This document shows positions 35,139 to 44,226 of a DNA stretch of 53,184 nucleotides, in pieces. The position numbers and the translations under genes are program-made. Below the pieces are notes generated by a model, which made no database searches, had not been told where the DNA came from, and worked only from the letters and a program-made list of their open reading frames with translations. The number at the start of each line of letters is the position of its first letter. Position 1 is the first letter of the stretch. The stretch comes from Klebsiella pneumoniae (GTDB taxonomy: Bacteria > Pseudomonadota > Gammaproteobacteria > Steroidobacterales > Steroidobacteraceae), in contig CAMAQZ010000011.1 of NCBI GenBank assembly GCA_945860725.1, positions 1-53,184 on the forward strand, read 5' to 3'.

Positions 35139-37151
35139 TCAGGGAGCGTCGCGGAGACGCTCAAGGAAAGTCGCCCGTGTCCGCAGGTCGAAGTCCCGGT
35201 TGGACTTCTTGCGGAAGCCATGACCTTCGTCGCGCGCCGCCAGATACCAGACTTCCGCGCCGTTGGCGCGCACCCTCGCCACCAGCTGTTCGCTCTCGGA
35301 CGCCGGCACCCTCGGATCGTTGAGTCCCTGCACCACCAATAGTGGTTTGCGGATCCCCTCAGCGCGGGTCAGCGGTGAGATCCGCTGCAGGAAGGCGCGC
35401 ATCGACGGATCGCGCTCGTCGCCGTACTCGACGCGACGCAGCTCGCGGCGGTAGGCCGCAGTGTTGGTGAGAAAGGTCACGAAATTGCTGATGCCGACCA
35501 CATCGATGCCGCCGCGCAGCCGGTCACCGAAGGCCACCATCGACGCGAGCACCATGTAGCCGCCGTACGAACCGCCGCTCACCACGACCCGCTGTTGATC
35601 GAGGTCGGGCTGCGCGGCGATCCAGGTCAGCAAGGCACCGATGTCGCGCACCGAATCCTCGCGCAAACGGCCGTTGTCGAGCATCGTGAAGGTCCGGCCG
35701 TAGCCGGTGGAGCCGCGCACGTTCGGCTGCACCACCGCGAAGCCCAATTCATTGACGAGGTACTGCGTCCAGGCGCTGTAGCCGGGCCGGGCCTGGCCTT
35801 CGGGACCGCCGTGGATGTCGATGACGACCGGATGCGGGCCGGGTCCGCGCGGCCGGTAGACGAAGGCTGGGATGCGCCGCGCGCCGCCCTGTGAGCGGTC
35901 CCATGTGGGATAGCGTATGAGCTCCGCGGGCACCATCCGTGCGGGGTCGACCGCCGCGCCTTCGCTCGCAGTCCAGCGCGTGGCCTCGTTGCGCGCGAGA
36001 TCGAGCACCCACGCATCGCGTGGTGACTGCGCGGATTCGAGCGTCATGCCGAGTTTCGACCCAGCGCGGTCGAAGCGCAGACCGGAGACGATTCCGGCAG
36101 GCAGCCCCGCAGGCTCGACGGTGTGCATCGAGCCGAGATCCACCACCGACAGCTTGCCGTAACCATCGATGTTGGCGATGTAGGCGAGCCAGCGACCATC
36201 CGGGCTGGGCTCGAAGTCATCGATGTCCCAAGGGACCTGTGCGGTGAGCGCCCGCAGGCTGCCGTCGGCGAGGTCGAGGAAGCGCAGTTGCTGGAATTCG
36301 TTGCCCAACTCGGCGGTGAACCAGATGCCGCGTCCATCGGCGCTGAACCGCGCGCTGCCGATGCCGGTGCGCGGCCCGGCCTTGCCGGTCGTGCCGCCGA
36401 GCGACAGCAGCCGGAACGCGCCGCTTGCGACATCGGCGACATACAGGCGCGCATCGGTCACGGAACTCGTTGCCAGCAACAGCAGCTGCGAACCATCCGG
36501 TGACCAATCGACCGGTGACCAGTTCTCGCCTTGCGCGGCGACGGCGAGCCGCGGCGCGGGGCTCTGGGCGGCCGAGGCAGGGGCGGCTGAGGCAGGGGCG
36601 GCCGCAGCCATCTCTGCGATATAGATGTCGGTGGCGATGCCGTCACGCGCATTACCGGCGAAGGCGAGGCGCTGGCCGTCGCGTGACCAGATCGCGCCGC
36701 CGTGCCGGGAGCGCCCGTCGGTGAGCAGTGTCAAGCTGCGGTCCTGCGCCCGGTAATGATAGAGCTGCGCGTTCTCGTCACCGCCGCGGTCGCGCGCGAA
36801 CACGAAGCCGCCGTCCTGCTGAGGGTTTGCGCTCAGTGCGCCCACCGGCTCGGTGCCGAAGGTCAGTTGCTCACGCATACCCATCGGCATCGCCACGCGG
36901 TGCGCTTGCTCGACCTCACCGAAGCGCGTCGAGATGAGCAAACTGCCATCGGGGAGGAAATCGCGGAAAGTCGCGCTGCGACCGGCCAACCATGGGTCGA
37001 GGGTCTCGAGGACCCGGGGCGGATGCGGCGGCACCCCTTCGAGCACTAGATTTCCGCGCTCGATACGGGGCGGCGGTGTAGCCGACACGGTCGCCGATGC
37101 AAGCAAAGCGACGAGGACGGCGAGCAGCGGCGCGACGGTGCGGTGGGGCAT
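35139..37151 (-). CDS. Secreted S9-family prolyl oligopeptidase-like peptidase
   Basis: 670 aa from the ATG at 37151 with GGAG 7 nt upstream. Signal peptide (RTVAPLLAVLVALLASATVSA), a seven-bladed beta-propeller made of WSPDG-type repeats (about residues 40-400) and an alpha/beta-hydrolase domain. The catalytic triad is visible: Ser in VVSGGSYGGYM, Asp in GLNDPRVP and His in DEGHGFRKK. IHGGPEGQ forms the oxyanion region. Probably degrades peptides in the periplasm. A tandem APASA repeat lies in the propeller region. It shares a divergent promoter region with the metallo-hydrolase gene. Confidence 0.92.
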   Translation of the reverse strand: MPHRTVAPLLAVLVALLASATVSATPPPRIERGNLVLEGVPPHPPRVLETLDPWLAGRSATFRDFLPDGSLLISTRFGEVEQAHRVAMPMGMREQLTFGTEPVGALSANPQQDGGFVFARDRGGDENAQLYHYRAQDRSLTLLTDGRSRHGGAIWSRDGQRLAFAGNARDGIATDIYIAEMAAAAPASAAPASAAQSPAPRLAVAAQGENWSPVDWSPDGSQLLLLATSSVTDARLYVADVASGAFRLLSLGGTTGKAGPRTGIGSARFSADGRGIWFTAELGNEFQQLRFLDLADGSLRALTAQVPWDIDDFEPSPDGRWLAYIANIDGYGKLSVVDLGSMHTVEPAGLPAGIVSGLRFDRAGSKLGMTLESAQSPRDAWVLDLARNEATRWTASEGAAVDPARMVPAELIRYPTWDRSQGGARRIPAFVYRPRGPGPHPVVIDIHGGPEGQARPGYSAWTQYLVNELGFAVVQPNVRGSTGYGRTFTMLDNGRLREDSVRDIGALLTWIAAQPDLDQQRVVVSGGSYGGYMVLASMVAFGDRLRGGIDVVGISNFVTFLTNTAAYRRELRRVEYGDERDPSMRAFLQRISPLTRAEGIRKPLLVVQGLNDPRVPASESEQLVARVRANGAEVWYLAARDEGHGFRKKSNRDFDLRTRATFLERLRDAP
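36570..36599. repeat. Two tandem 15-bp units in the S9 peptidase gene
   Basis: GGCCGAGGCAGGGGC is followed directly by GGCTGAGGCAGGGGC. They encode two in-frame APASA units in a low-complexity loop of the propeller. A length change in whole units would keep the frame. Confidence 0.7.
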
Positions 37152-37186
37152 GGGGAGTCTCCGGGCAGGGCCAAGGTCGATTGCCT

Positions 37187-37196
37187 TAGAATCATA
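37187..37196. promoter_or_regulatory. Overlapping divergent -10 boxes
   Basis: TAGAAT on + (37187-37192) and TATGAT on - (37191-37196) share two base pairs between the S9 peptidase and metallo-hydrolase genes. Both genes have normal Shine-Dalgarno sites and leaders of about 30-35 nt from these boxes. No strong -35 is seen. The overlap implies mutually exclusive initiation. Confidence 0.4.
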
Positions 37197-37232
37197 CCGC
37201 TTGGCGGTCCGCCGGCAGACTTTGGAGCGTCC

Positions 37233-38183
37233 ATGGACGACACGCGATACGACGATGGCATACACACCATCGACACCCACTATCTACGCCCCTCGTTCGA
37301 TGCGGCGCATCTCGTGGTCCAGGACGGACGGGCGGCCTTCATCGATTGCGGTACCGCGCATTCGGTGCCGCACCTGTTGGCCGCACTCACCGCCCACGGG
37401 CTCGCGCCGACGGCGGTCGACTGGCTGCTGCTCACCCATGTCCATCTCGACCATGCCGGTGGGGCGGGACAGTTGCTGCAAGCGTTGCCGAACGCGCGTT
37501 TGGCGGTGCATCCGCGCGGCGCGCCGCACATGATCGACCCGCGCAAGCTGATCGATGCCTCGATCGCGGTGTACGGTGCGGAGGACTACGCCCGGCTCTA
37601 TGGTGACCTGCTGCCCATCGATGGCGCGCGCGTGTCATCCACAGCCGACGGTGAGCGCTTGGCGCTTGGCAGCCGTACGATCGAGGTGGTGCACACACCC
37701 GGCCATGCGCTGCATCACCAAGCCTATCTCGATCATGCCGCGCAGGTCGTTTTCACCGGGGACACCTTCGGGCTCGCCTATCCGCCGCTCGCGGTGCAGG
37801 ATCGGCCGTTTGCGCTGCCGACCACCAGCCCCACACAGTTCGATCCGCAGCAACTGATCGCCTCCATCCGTCGAGTCGTGGCGCTCGCCCCGCGTGCGGC
37901 CTACCTCACCCACTATGGACGCATCAGCGACATCGCACGCGTCGGCGATGACCTCGTGCGTATGGTCGAGCGGTTCACCGACGCGGCGCTGGCGGTGGCG
38001 GATATGACTTCGCCAGGCGAGGCCCGCGATGCGCTGCGATCGGCGCTGCGCGCCATCGTGCTCGCGGAATGGCGGCGCTTCGGCGCCACGGGTCCGGAGT
38101 CGCTGCTCGATGAGTGGGCGGGGCTCGATTTCGACCTCAACGCCGACGGCCTTTTGGCCTGGTGCGCGCGTCGCGCGCGTTGA
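37233..38183 (+). CDS. Metallo-beta-lactamase-fold hydrolase
   Basis: 316 aa with the dinuclear metal motif LLTHVHLDHAGG, later ligands in HTPGHALHHQAY and VFTGDTFGLAY, and an additional C-terminal helical domain of about 100 residues. The overall form is that of MBL-fold hydrolases such as glyoxalase II-like or alkyl-hydrolase proteins; substrate unknown. The ATG at 37233 is preceded by GGAG at 7 nt. The next gene starts 34 bp downstream, so they may be cotranscribed. Confidence 0.9.
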   Translation: MDDTRYDDGIHTIDTHYLRPSFDAAHLVVQDGRAAFIDCGTAHSVPHLLAALTAHGLAPTAVDWLLLTHVHLDHAGGAGQLLQALPNARLAVHPRGAPHMIDPRKLIDASIAVYGAEDYARLYGDLLPIDGARVSSTADGERLALGSRTIEVVHTPGHALHHQAYLDHAAQVVFTGDTFGLAYPPLAVQDRPFALPTTSPTQFDPQQLIASIRRVVALAPRAAYLTHYGRISDIARVGDDLVRMVERFTDAALAVADMTSPGEARDALRSALRAIVLAEWRRFGATGPESLLDEWAGLDFDLNADGLLAWCARRAR

Positions 38184-38217
38184 CCCACACGCGGACCGCA
38201 TCAGAGGGAGACAGCAG

Positions 38218-39219
38218 ATGAGCAACACGTTCAAAGGGTTCCGCATTCATGAGACCGACGGCAAAATCGTCGCGCGCATGGAGTCGTTGACGATCGACGA
38301 CCTCGCGCCTGGCGAGGTCGTGGTGCGCGTGCAGTACTCCGACATTAATTATAAGGACGCGCTCGCTGCGACCGGCGCTGGCCGCATCCTGCGCAAGTAC
38401 CCGTTGGTCGGCGGTATCGACCTTGCGGGCGTGGTCGAATCCTCGACCGATGTGCGCTACCGCCCGGGCGATGCGGTGCTCGCGACCGGTTGCGGGCTGT
38501 CCGAGGCGCACGATGGCGGCTATGCCGAGTTCGCGCGGCTCAAGGGCGAGTGGGTGATCCCGATGCCGCCTGGCCTCGATGCCTACACGGCGATGTCGCT
38601 CGGCACCGCAGGTTTCACCGCTGCGCTCGCCATCCACCGCATGGAGCACAACGGTCAGGCGCCGCAGAACGGTCCGGTGGTTGTGACCGGTGCTACCGGG
38701 GGCGTTGGCAGCATCGCCATCGACATGCTCGCCGGGCGCGGCTATGAGGTCATCGCCGTCACCGGCAAGGTGGGTTCGGTGGATTACCTGCGGGCGCTCG
38801 GTGCGGCGCAGGTGTTGCTGCGCGGCGAGGTCGATCACGGCAAGCGCCCGCTCGAGGCCGCACGATACGCCGGCGCGATCGACAACGTCGGCGGCGACAC
38901 GCTCACCTGGTTGACTCGCACGGTCGACAACTGGGGCAACATCGCGAGCGTCGGTCTCACCTCGGGTGCCGAACTGCGCACCACCGTGATGCCGTTCATC
39001 ATCCGCGGTGTCAACTTGCTCGGCATCAACTCCGCGGCGACGTTGCGGCCGATGCGGCTCGTGGTCTGGAACCGCATCGCCACCGACCTGAAGCCACGCC
39101 ACCTCGATCGCATCGTGACCCGCACCCTCGGTTTCGACGAACTGCCTGGGGCGTTCCAAGCCTATCTCGACGGCACCGTCACCGGTCGCACGGTAGTGAA
39201 GATTGGCGCGGGCGCGTGA
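38218..39219 (+). CDS. YhdH/AcuI-family NADPH oxidoreductase
   Basis: Zinc-independent medium-chain dehydrogenase/reductase, 333 aa. KGFRIHE at the N-terminus, YSDINYKDALAATGAGRILRKYP and VLATGCGLSEAHDGGYAE are characteristic of the YhdH/AcuI (acryloyl-CoA reductase) group. The Rossmann motif is TGATGGVGSIAIDML. A quinone reductase role is less likely. GGGAG lies 7 nt before the ATG. Its stop overlaps the rsmG GTG, so it sits where mnmG usually precedes rsmG. Confidence 0.9.
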   Translation: MSNTFKGFRIHETDGKIVARMESLTIDDLAPGEVVVRVQYSDINYKDALAATGAGRILRKYPLVGGIDLAGVVESSTDVRYRPGDAVLATGCGLSEAHDGGYAEFARLKGEWVIPMPPGLDAYTAMSLGTAGFTAALAIHRMEHNGQAPQNGPVVVTGATGGVGSIAIDMLAGRGYEVIAVTGKVGSVDYLRALGAAQVLLRGEVDHGKRPLEAARYAGAIDNVGGDTLTWLTRTVDNWGNIASVGLTSGAELRTTVMPFIIRGVNLLGINSAATLRPMRLVVWNRIATDLKPRHLDRIVTRTLGFDELPGAFQAYLDGTVTGRTVVKIGAGA

Positions 39220-39857
39220 GCGGACCGCAGCAGCTCATCGAAGGCGCGGCGCGCCTTGGCGTGGCGCTCGAAGCCGAGCAGGCCGCGACGATGTTGCGCT
39301 TGCTCGAGGAGCTCGCTCGCTGGAACCGCAGCTACAACCTCACCGCCGTCACCACGCCCGCCGAGATGCTGACGCATCACCTCCTCGACAGCCTGTCGGT
39401 GAGCGGCCACCTGATCGGTTCGCGGATCGCCGATGTGGGTACGGGGGCGGGATTTCCCGGGTTGCCGCTCGCAGTGGTGCACCCGCAGCGGCATTTCACG
39501 CTCATCGATTCCAACGGCAAGAAGGTGCGGTTCGTAGCCCATGCGGTGCGCACGCTCGGTCTGCCGAATGTCGAGGCGCTGCAGGCCCGAGCCGGCGAGT
39601 GGCGACCCCCAGCACCGTTCGATACGGTGGTGGCGCGGGCCTTTGCGCCCTTGCCCGCACTGCTGCGTCAGGTCGCCGCGTTGTGCGGTCCCGCGACCCG
39701 TGTGCTCGCCATGAAAGGGCGGCGCGATCCCGCAGAGCGCGCCGCGCTGCCCGCCGGATGGCAGATCGAAGCGGATCTCGACATCGAGGTGCCGGGCCTC
39801 GACGCCGAACGGCACATCCTCTTGCTCCGGCTCTTGCTCCGGCCACCGAGCGGGTAG
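39216..39857 (+). CDS. rsmG: 16S rRNA (guanine(527)-N7)-methyltransferase
   Basis: SAM-dependent modification of 16S rRNA G527 (formerly GidB). 213 aa with WNRSYNLTAVTTPAEMLTHH, the SAM motif IADVGTGAGFPGLPLAV and LIDSNGKKVRFV. The GTG start is in a GTGA overlap with the oxidoreductase. Followed by parA after 9 bp, the standard proteobacterial order. Confidence 0.96.
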   Translation: MSGPQQLIEGAARLGVALEAEQAATMLRLLEELARWNRSYNLTAVTTPAEMLTHHLLDSLSVSGHLIGSRIADVGTGAGFPGLPLAVVHPQRHFTLIDSNGKKVRFVAHAVRTLGLPNVEALQARAGEWRPPAPFDTVVARAFAPLPALLRQVAALCGPATRVLAMKGRRDPAERAALPAGWQIEADLDIEVPGLDAERHILLLRLLLRPPSG

Positions 39858-39860
39858 ACT
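39855..39860 (+). promoter_or_regulatory. -10 box for leaderless parA transcript
   Basis: TAGACT followed by 6 nt and the parA ATG at 39867. It overlaps the rsmG stop codon, and no Shine-Dalgarno is present. Confidence 0.4.
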
Positions 39861-39866
39861 GCGGTC

Positions 39867-40691
39867 ATGGCCCGAGTGATCGCTGTCGCCAATCAGAAGG
39901 GCGGGGTGGGCAAGACCACCACCGCTGTAAACCTCGCTGCGTCGCTCGCGATGATGCGTCGGCGTGTCTTGCTCATCGATCTCGATCCGCAGGGCAACGC
40001 CACCATGGGCTGCGGTGTGGAGAAATCCTCCCTAGTCTGTACGGTCGGCGATGTCCTGGTCGGCGATTGTCGTTTCACGGAGGCCCGGCTCGAGATCGCC
40101 GAGCCGCCGATGGCGCTGTTGCCCGCCAACCAGGACCTGGTGGCCGCCGAGGTGCAGTTGCTGTCGATGCCGGCAGGTCGCGAGGCACGGTTGCGCGAGG
40201 CGCTCGCGCCGGTGCGCAACAGCTATGATTTCGTGTTCATCGATTGTCCGCCTTCGCTCAATCTTTTGACCGTGAATGCGCTGGTCGCTGCCGACAGCGT
40301 GCTGGTGCCCATGCAGTGCGAGTACTACGCGCTCGAGGGATTGACCGCCCTCATGTCCACCATCGAGCAGATCCGTGCCGCTGCCAACTCCGCGCTCGAG
40401 ATCGAAGGCGTGCTGCGTACCATGTACGACCCGCGGAATAACCTCACCAACGAAGTCAGCGATCAGTTGATCGCGTTTTTCGGCGACAAAGTGTTCCGTA
40501 CCATCGTGCCGCGCAATGTGCGGCTCGCCGAGGCGCCGTCGTTCGGCAAACCGGCGCTGCTTCACGACAAGGAATCACGCGGCGCACTCGCCTACCTCGC
40601 GCTCGCCGGCGAGATGATCCGTCGTGGCGATGCGCCGTTGCCCGCACCGTCGAGCGCGCTGCTGTCGGACAGCGCGCCGTCGGGCGCCTGA
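39867..40691 (+). CDS. parA: Chromosome-partitioning ATPase ParA (Soj)
   Basis: Deviant-Walker ATPase that forms gradients on the nucleoid and moves ParB-parS complexes. The 274 aa open with VIAVANQKGGVGKTTTAVNLA (signature Lys11, P-loop Lys16), then LLIDLDPQGNATMG and FIDCPPSLNLLTVNAL. The short N-terminus without a helix-turn-helix is the chromosomal type. It is separated from parB by a membrane protein gene. Confidence 0.96.
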   Translation: MARVIAVANQKGGVGKTTTAVNLAASLAMMRRRVLLIDLDPQGNATMGCGVEKSSLVCTVGDVLVGDCRFTEARLEIAEPPMALLPANQDLVAAEVQLLSMPAGREARLREALAPVRNSYDFVFIDCPPSLNLLTVNALVAADSVLVPMQCEYYALEGLTALMSTIEQIRAAANSALEIEGVLRTMYDPRNNLTNEVSDQLIAFFGDKVFRTIVPRNVRLAEAPSFGKPALLHDKESRGALAYLALAGEMIRRGDAPLPAPSSALLSDSAPSGA

Positions 40692-40698
40692 TCGACCC

Positions 40699-41502
40699 AT
40701 GATCCTCGAGCCGCGCACCGCGGCGCCCGGCGCGCTGCTGCGCTGGGTGCGGCAGGCGTTGCAGCTGTTGTGGCGCGGTCTCGGCTTCTGGGTCGGCCTG
40801 GTGCTGCTCATGTGCCTGTGGCTCTCGGTGGTGCACCGCTTCCCCCTGCTCGCCGGCCTGCTCGCTTTCGGTACGCTGCTCGCTTGCATCCTCATCGCGG
40901 CCCGGCTCGATCGCACGGGACCGCTGCGGATCGGCGAGGCGTTCGCGATGCTGCGCAGCCACGCGCGGGTGCTGCTGTCGTACACCGCCGGGGTCGTGGC
41001 GGTGGCTGCAGTCGTGTGGGCCGTCCTGCTCGCACGGCCCGGTGTCGAGTGGTGGAACATTCTCTACACCTCCCGGAATGCGGTGGACGTGTTGTCGAGC
41101 GACGGCTTCACAGCGCTGCGGCAGATCTTTGTCTACCCCGCGTTCGCGCTCGGCCTGAGCTATTTCGGGTTCAACATCCCGGGCGTCACCTCTTTCTTCC
41201 AGTTCCCTTGCATGACACTGCTCGGCTTACCCTTCCGTGACGCTTGGCGCGTGGGCGCGGCCGGTCAGGTCCGCAATCTCGGACCGCTGCTCGGCGTTGG
41301 GCTGTTGTTCGTCGTGCTGCCGGTGATCTGCGGCGTAGCGTTGCCGTTCCTGGTCCCCGTGCTGTACTGCTTCTTCGGCGCGCTCTGCTACGTGTCGTTC
41401 CGCGAGATCTATCTCGGCATCCCGGAGAACCGCCCAACGGTGCCGGCCATGGCGCCGGTCGCCGTGGCGGCGCGCCAGAGTCCGCTATCATCGCGGCCAT
41501 GA
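40699..41502 (+). CDS. Polytopic membrane protein between parA and parB
   Basis: 267 aa from the ATG at 40699, 7 bp after parA, with about six hydrophobic segments (for example FWVGLVLLMCLWLSVV and LLAFGTLLACILIAA). The opening LEPRTAAPGALLRWVRQALQLLWRGL resembles the BPSS1780-type membrane proteins known in Betaproteobacteria; that is from memory and uncertain. Function unknown. Its stop overlaps the parB ATG by ATGA, so it is translationally linked to parB. A partition role is inference from position only. Confidence 0.75.
   Translation: MILEPRTAAPGALLRWVRQALQLLWRGLGFWVGLVLLMCLWLSVVHRFPLLAGLLAFGTLLACILIAARLDRTGPLRIGEAFAMLRSHARVLLSYTAGVVAVAAVVWAVLLARPGVEWWNILYTSRNAVDVLSSDGFTALRQIFVYPAFALGLSYFGFNIPGVTSFFQFPCMTLLGLPFRDAWRVGAAGQVRNLGPLLGVGLLFVVLPVICGVALPFLVPVLYCFFGALCYVSFREIYLGIPENRPTVPAMAPVAVAARQSPLSSRP
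41486..41491 (+). promoter_or_regulatory. -10 box for leaderless parB transcript
   Basis: TATCAT followed by 7 nt and the parB ATG at 41499, inside the end of the membrane protein gene. It would give parB a promoter independent of parA. Confidence 0.4.
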
Positions 41503-42461
41503 ACCCCAAAAAGCCCAGCCTCGGTCGCGGTCTCGAAGCCCTGCTCGGTCAAGCCAACGCGCGCCGTCCAGCGCCCGCTCCGACCGGTGTCGCGGCTGAT
41601 GCCCCGCTCCCCGCCCGAGACGAACTCGTGAGCCTGCCGCTCGATGTGCTGCAACGGGGTCGTTACCAGCCCCGCGTCGACATGCGTCCTGAGACCCTCG
41701 ATGCGCTCGCCCAATCGATCAAGGCGCAGGGCGTGGTGCAGCCGATCGTGGTGCGCCCCATCGAGATGCCCGGTGCCGCGCCATCGGCTGCCGGGGCGCC
41801 CGGTCAGCGCTACGAGATCATCGCGGGTGAGCGCCGTTGGCGGGCCGCCCAGATCGCCGGTCTGCCGGACATCCCCGCCGTGGTGCGTCGGGTGCCGGAC
41901 GAGGGCGCCATCGCGATGGCGCTCATCGAGAACATCCAGCGCGAGGATCTCAACCCCATGGAAGAGGCCCGCGCCCTCGACCGTCTGATCCGGGAGTTCC
42001 AGGTCACCCATCAGGAAGCGGCCGATGCGGTCGGCCGGTCCCGCGCGGCCGTCAGCAACTTGCTGCGGCTGTTGGATTTGGCCCCGGAAGTCGCCGAGTG
42101 GGTCGACCGTCGGGAGCTCGAGATGGGACACGCCCGCGCCCTGCTGGGCCTGTCTGAGCAGCGCCAGCAGGTTGAAGTGGCAAGATTGGTCTGTAAAAAA
42201 TCCTTATCCGTCAGAGAGACAGAGGCATTGGTTCGCCGGCTGACCAATGTGACGGGTGGTGAGGGTGCTGAGACCGGCCGCACGGGCGGCGGTGGCCGCA
42301 GCGGCAGGGATCCGAATGTCACCGCCCTCGAATCTCGGCTCGCTGAAACCCTGGGCGCCAAGGTGGTCATCGACCATTCCGGCAAGACCGGCAAGGGGCG
42401 CGTGGTTGTTGCCTACAATTCTCTGGACGAGCTCGACGGCATTCTCCAGCACATCCACTAA
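41499..42461 (+). CDS. parB: Chromosome-partitioning protein ParB (Spo0J)
   Basis: CTP-dependent parS-binding clamp. 320 aa: N-terminal LGRGLEALLG, CTPase box YEIIAGERRWRAAQIAGL with ENIQREDLNPMEEA, helix-turn-helix THQEAADAVGRSRAAVSNLL and a C-terminal dimerisation part. The ATG at 41499 matches the family N-terminus (MNPKKPSLGRGLEALLG). No full parS was noticed in the window, only half-sites. It is followed by 154 bp and the atp operon. Confidence 0.96.
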   Translation: MNPKKPSLGRGLEALLGQANARRPAPAPTGVAADAPLPARDELVSLPLDVLQRGRYQPRVDMRPETLDALAQSIKAQGVVQPIVVRPIEMPGAAPSAAGAPGQRYEIIAGERRWRAAQIAGLPDIPAVVRRVPDEGAIAMALIENIQREDLNPMEEARALDRLIREFQVTHQEAADAVGRSRAAVSNLLRLLDLAPEVAEWVDRRELEMGHARALLGLSEQRQQVEVARLVCKKSLSVRETEALVRRLTNVTGGEGAETGRTGGGGRSGRDPNVTALESRLAETLGAKVVIDHSGKTGKGRVVVAYNSLDELDGILQHIH

Positions 42462-42498
42462 GACGGCGTCCGGCCTCGCCGGCAAACGCCTTGTATAT

Positions 42499-42523
42499 TG
42501 GGTTCCAATATTGGTTGAACCCA
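42499..42523. promoter_or_regulatory. Palindromic operator-like element over the atp promoter
   Basis: TGGGTTC (42499-42505) and GAACCCA (42517-42523) are perfect inverted arms around 11 bp. The interior holds a second palindrome CCAATATTGG (42505-42514) and a 13-bp-spaced direct repeat of ATATTGG. The right arm overlaps the -35 box, so a bound protein would probably repress. Confidence 0.45.
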
Positions 42524-42543
42524 CCCTACGATATGCCTACAAT
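42515..42543 (+). promoter_or_regulatory. Sigma70 promoter of the ATP synthase operon
   Basis: TTGAAC (42515-42520), a 17-bp spacer and TACAAT (42538-42543). The expected start near 42550 gives a leader of about 65 nt before atpI. This is the best consensus sigma70 promoter I see in the window. Confidence 0.7.
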
Positions 42544-42555
42544 TCGCCGCCCTCG

Positions 42556-42567
42556 GAGGGGCCCCTC
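42556..42567. repeat. 12-bp palindrome in the atp leader
   Basis: GAGGGGCCCCTC lies about 6 nt after the predicted transcription start. In RNA the surrounding CCCTCGG...CCCCTCGGG region can form alternative short GC stems. It may stabilise the 5' end. Confidence 0.45.
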
Positions 42568-42615
42568 GGGCGCTCTGGTTTGCCTACCGGCATGGTGTGA
42601 GCGGATGCGCATCGC

Positions 42616-42987
42616 ATGAACGATCCAGCGTCCCGGGGCAAGCGTCTGGCGAGTCGCTACGCTGCATTGCAGTTGGCAGCGGCCGCGGCAGTCGCGGTCG
42701 GTGCGGCGGTCTTCTCTGGCGGCCCGGCGGCTCGCGCGGCGTTGGCGGGCGGTGTGGTAGTGGCGACTGGCAACCTGCTCTTCGGCTGGTTGCTGTTCGG
42801 CCGAGGAGTGGCCTCGGCACCGCGGATCGCACGCGCGATGTGGGCGGGCCAGGGGCTGAAATGGCTCTGGGTGGTGACGGCAGTCTGGTTGGCGCTCGGC
42901 GTGATGGCGCTGTCGCCGCTGCCCTTCCTGCTCGGGATGCTGGTGGCGCAGGCGGGTTTTTGGGTCGGCATAGCGTTTTTGAAATGA
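42616..42987 (+). CDS. atpI: ATP synthase accessory protein AtpI
   Basis: 123 aa with four hydrophobic segments; assists c-ring assembly and Mg2+ uptake in characterised species. GGVVVATGNLLFGWLLFG and GQGLKWLWVV are family-like, and it occupies the usual first position of the operon. The ribosome site is poor. It starts after a 154-bp leader region containing the operon promoter. Confidence 0.9.
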   Translation: MNDPASRGKRLASRYAALQLAAAAAVAVGAAVFSGGPAARAALAGGVVVATGNLLFGWLLFGRGVASAPRIARAMWAGQGLKWLWVVTAVWLALGVMALSPLPFLLGMLVAQAGFWVGIAFLK

Positions 42988-42999
42988 GGGGTTCATTAG

Positions 43000-44169
<1,170 letters not shown>

Positions 44170-44226
44170 ATCCGTCCCGCGTCCATCCGCAAGGGTGGCC
44201 GTCAACGGCAACAGGGGTAGCAGAGC

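Noticed and set aside
40072-40079. parS-like GTTTCACG inside parA (another at 14212-14219)
   Set aside because: Only one half of the 16-bp parS palindrome is present at either place; a functional site needs both arms.
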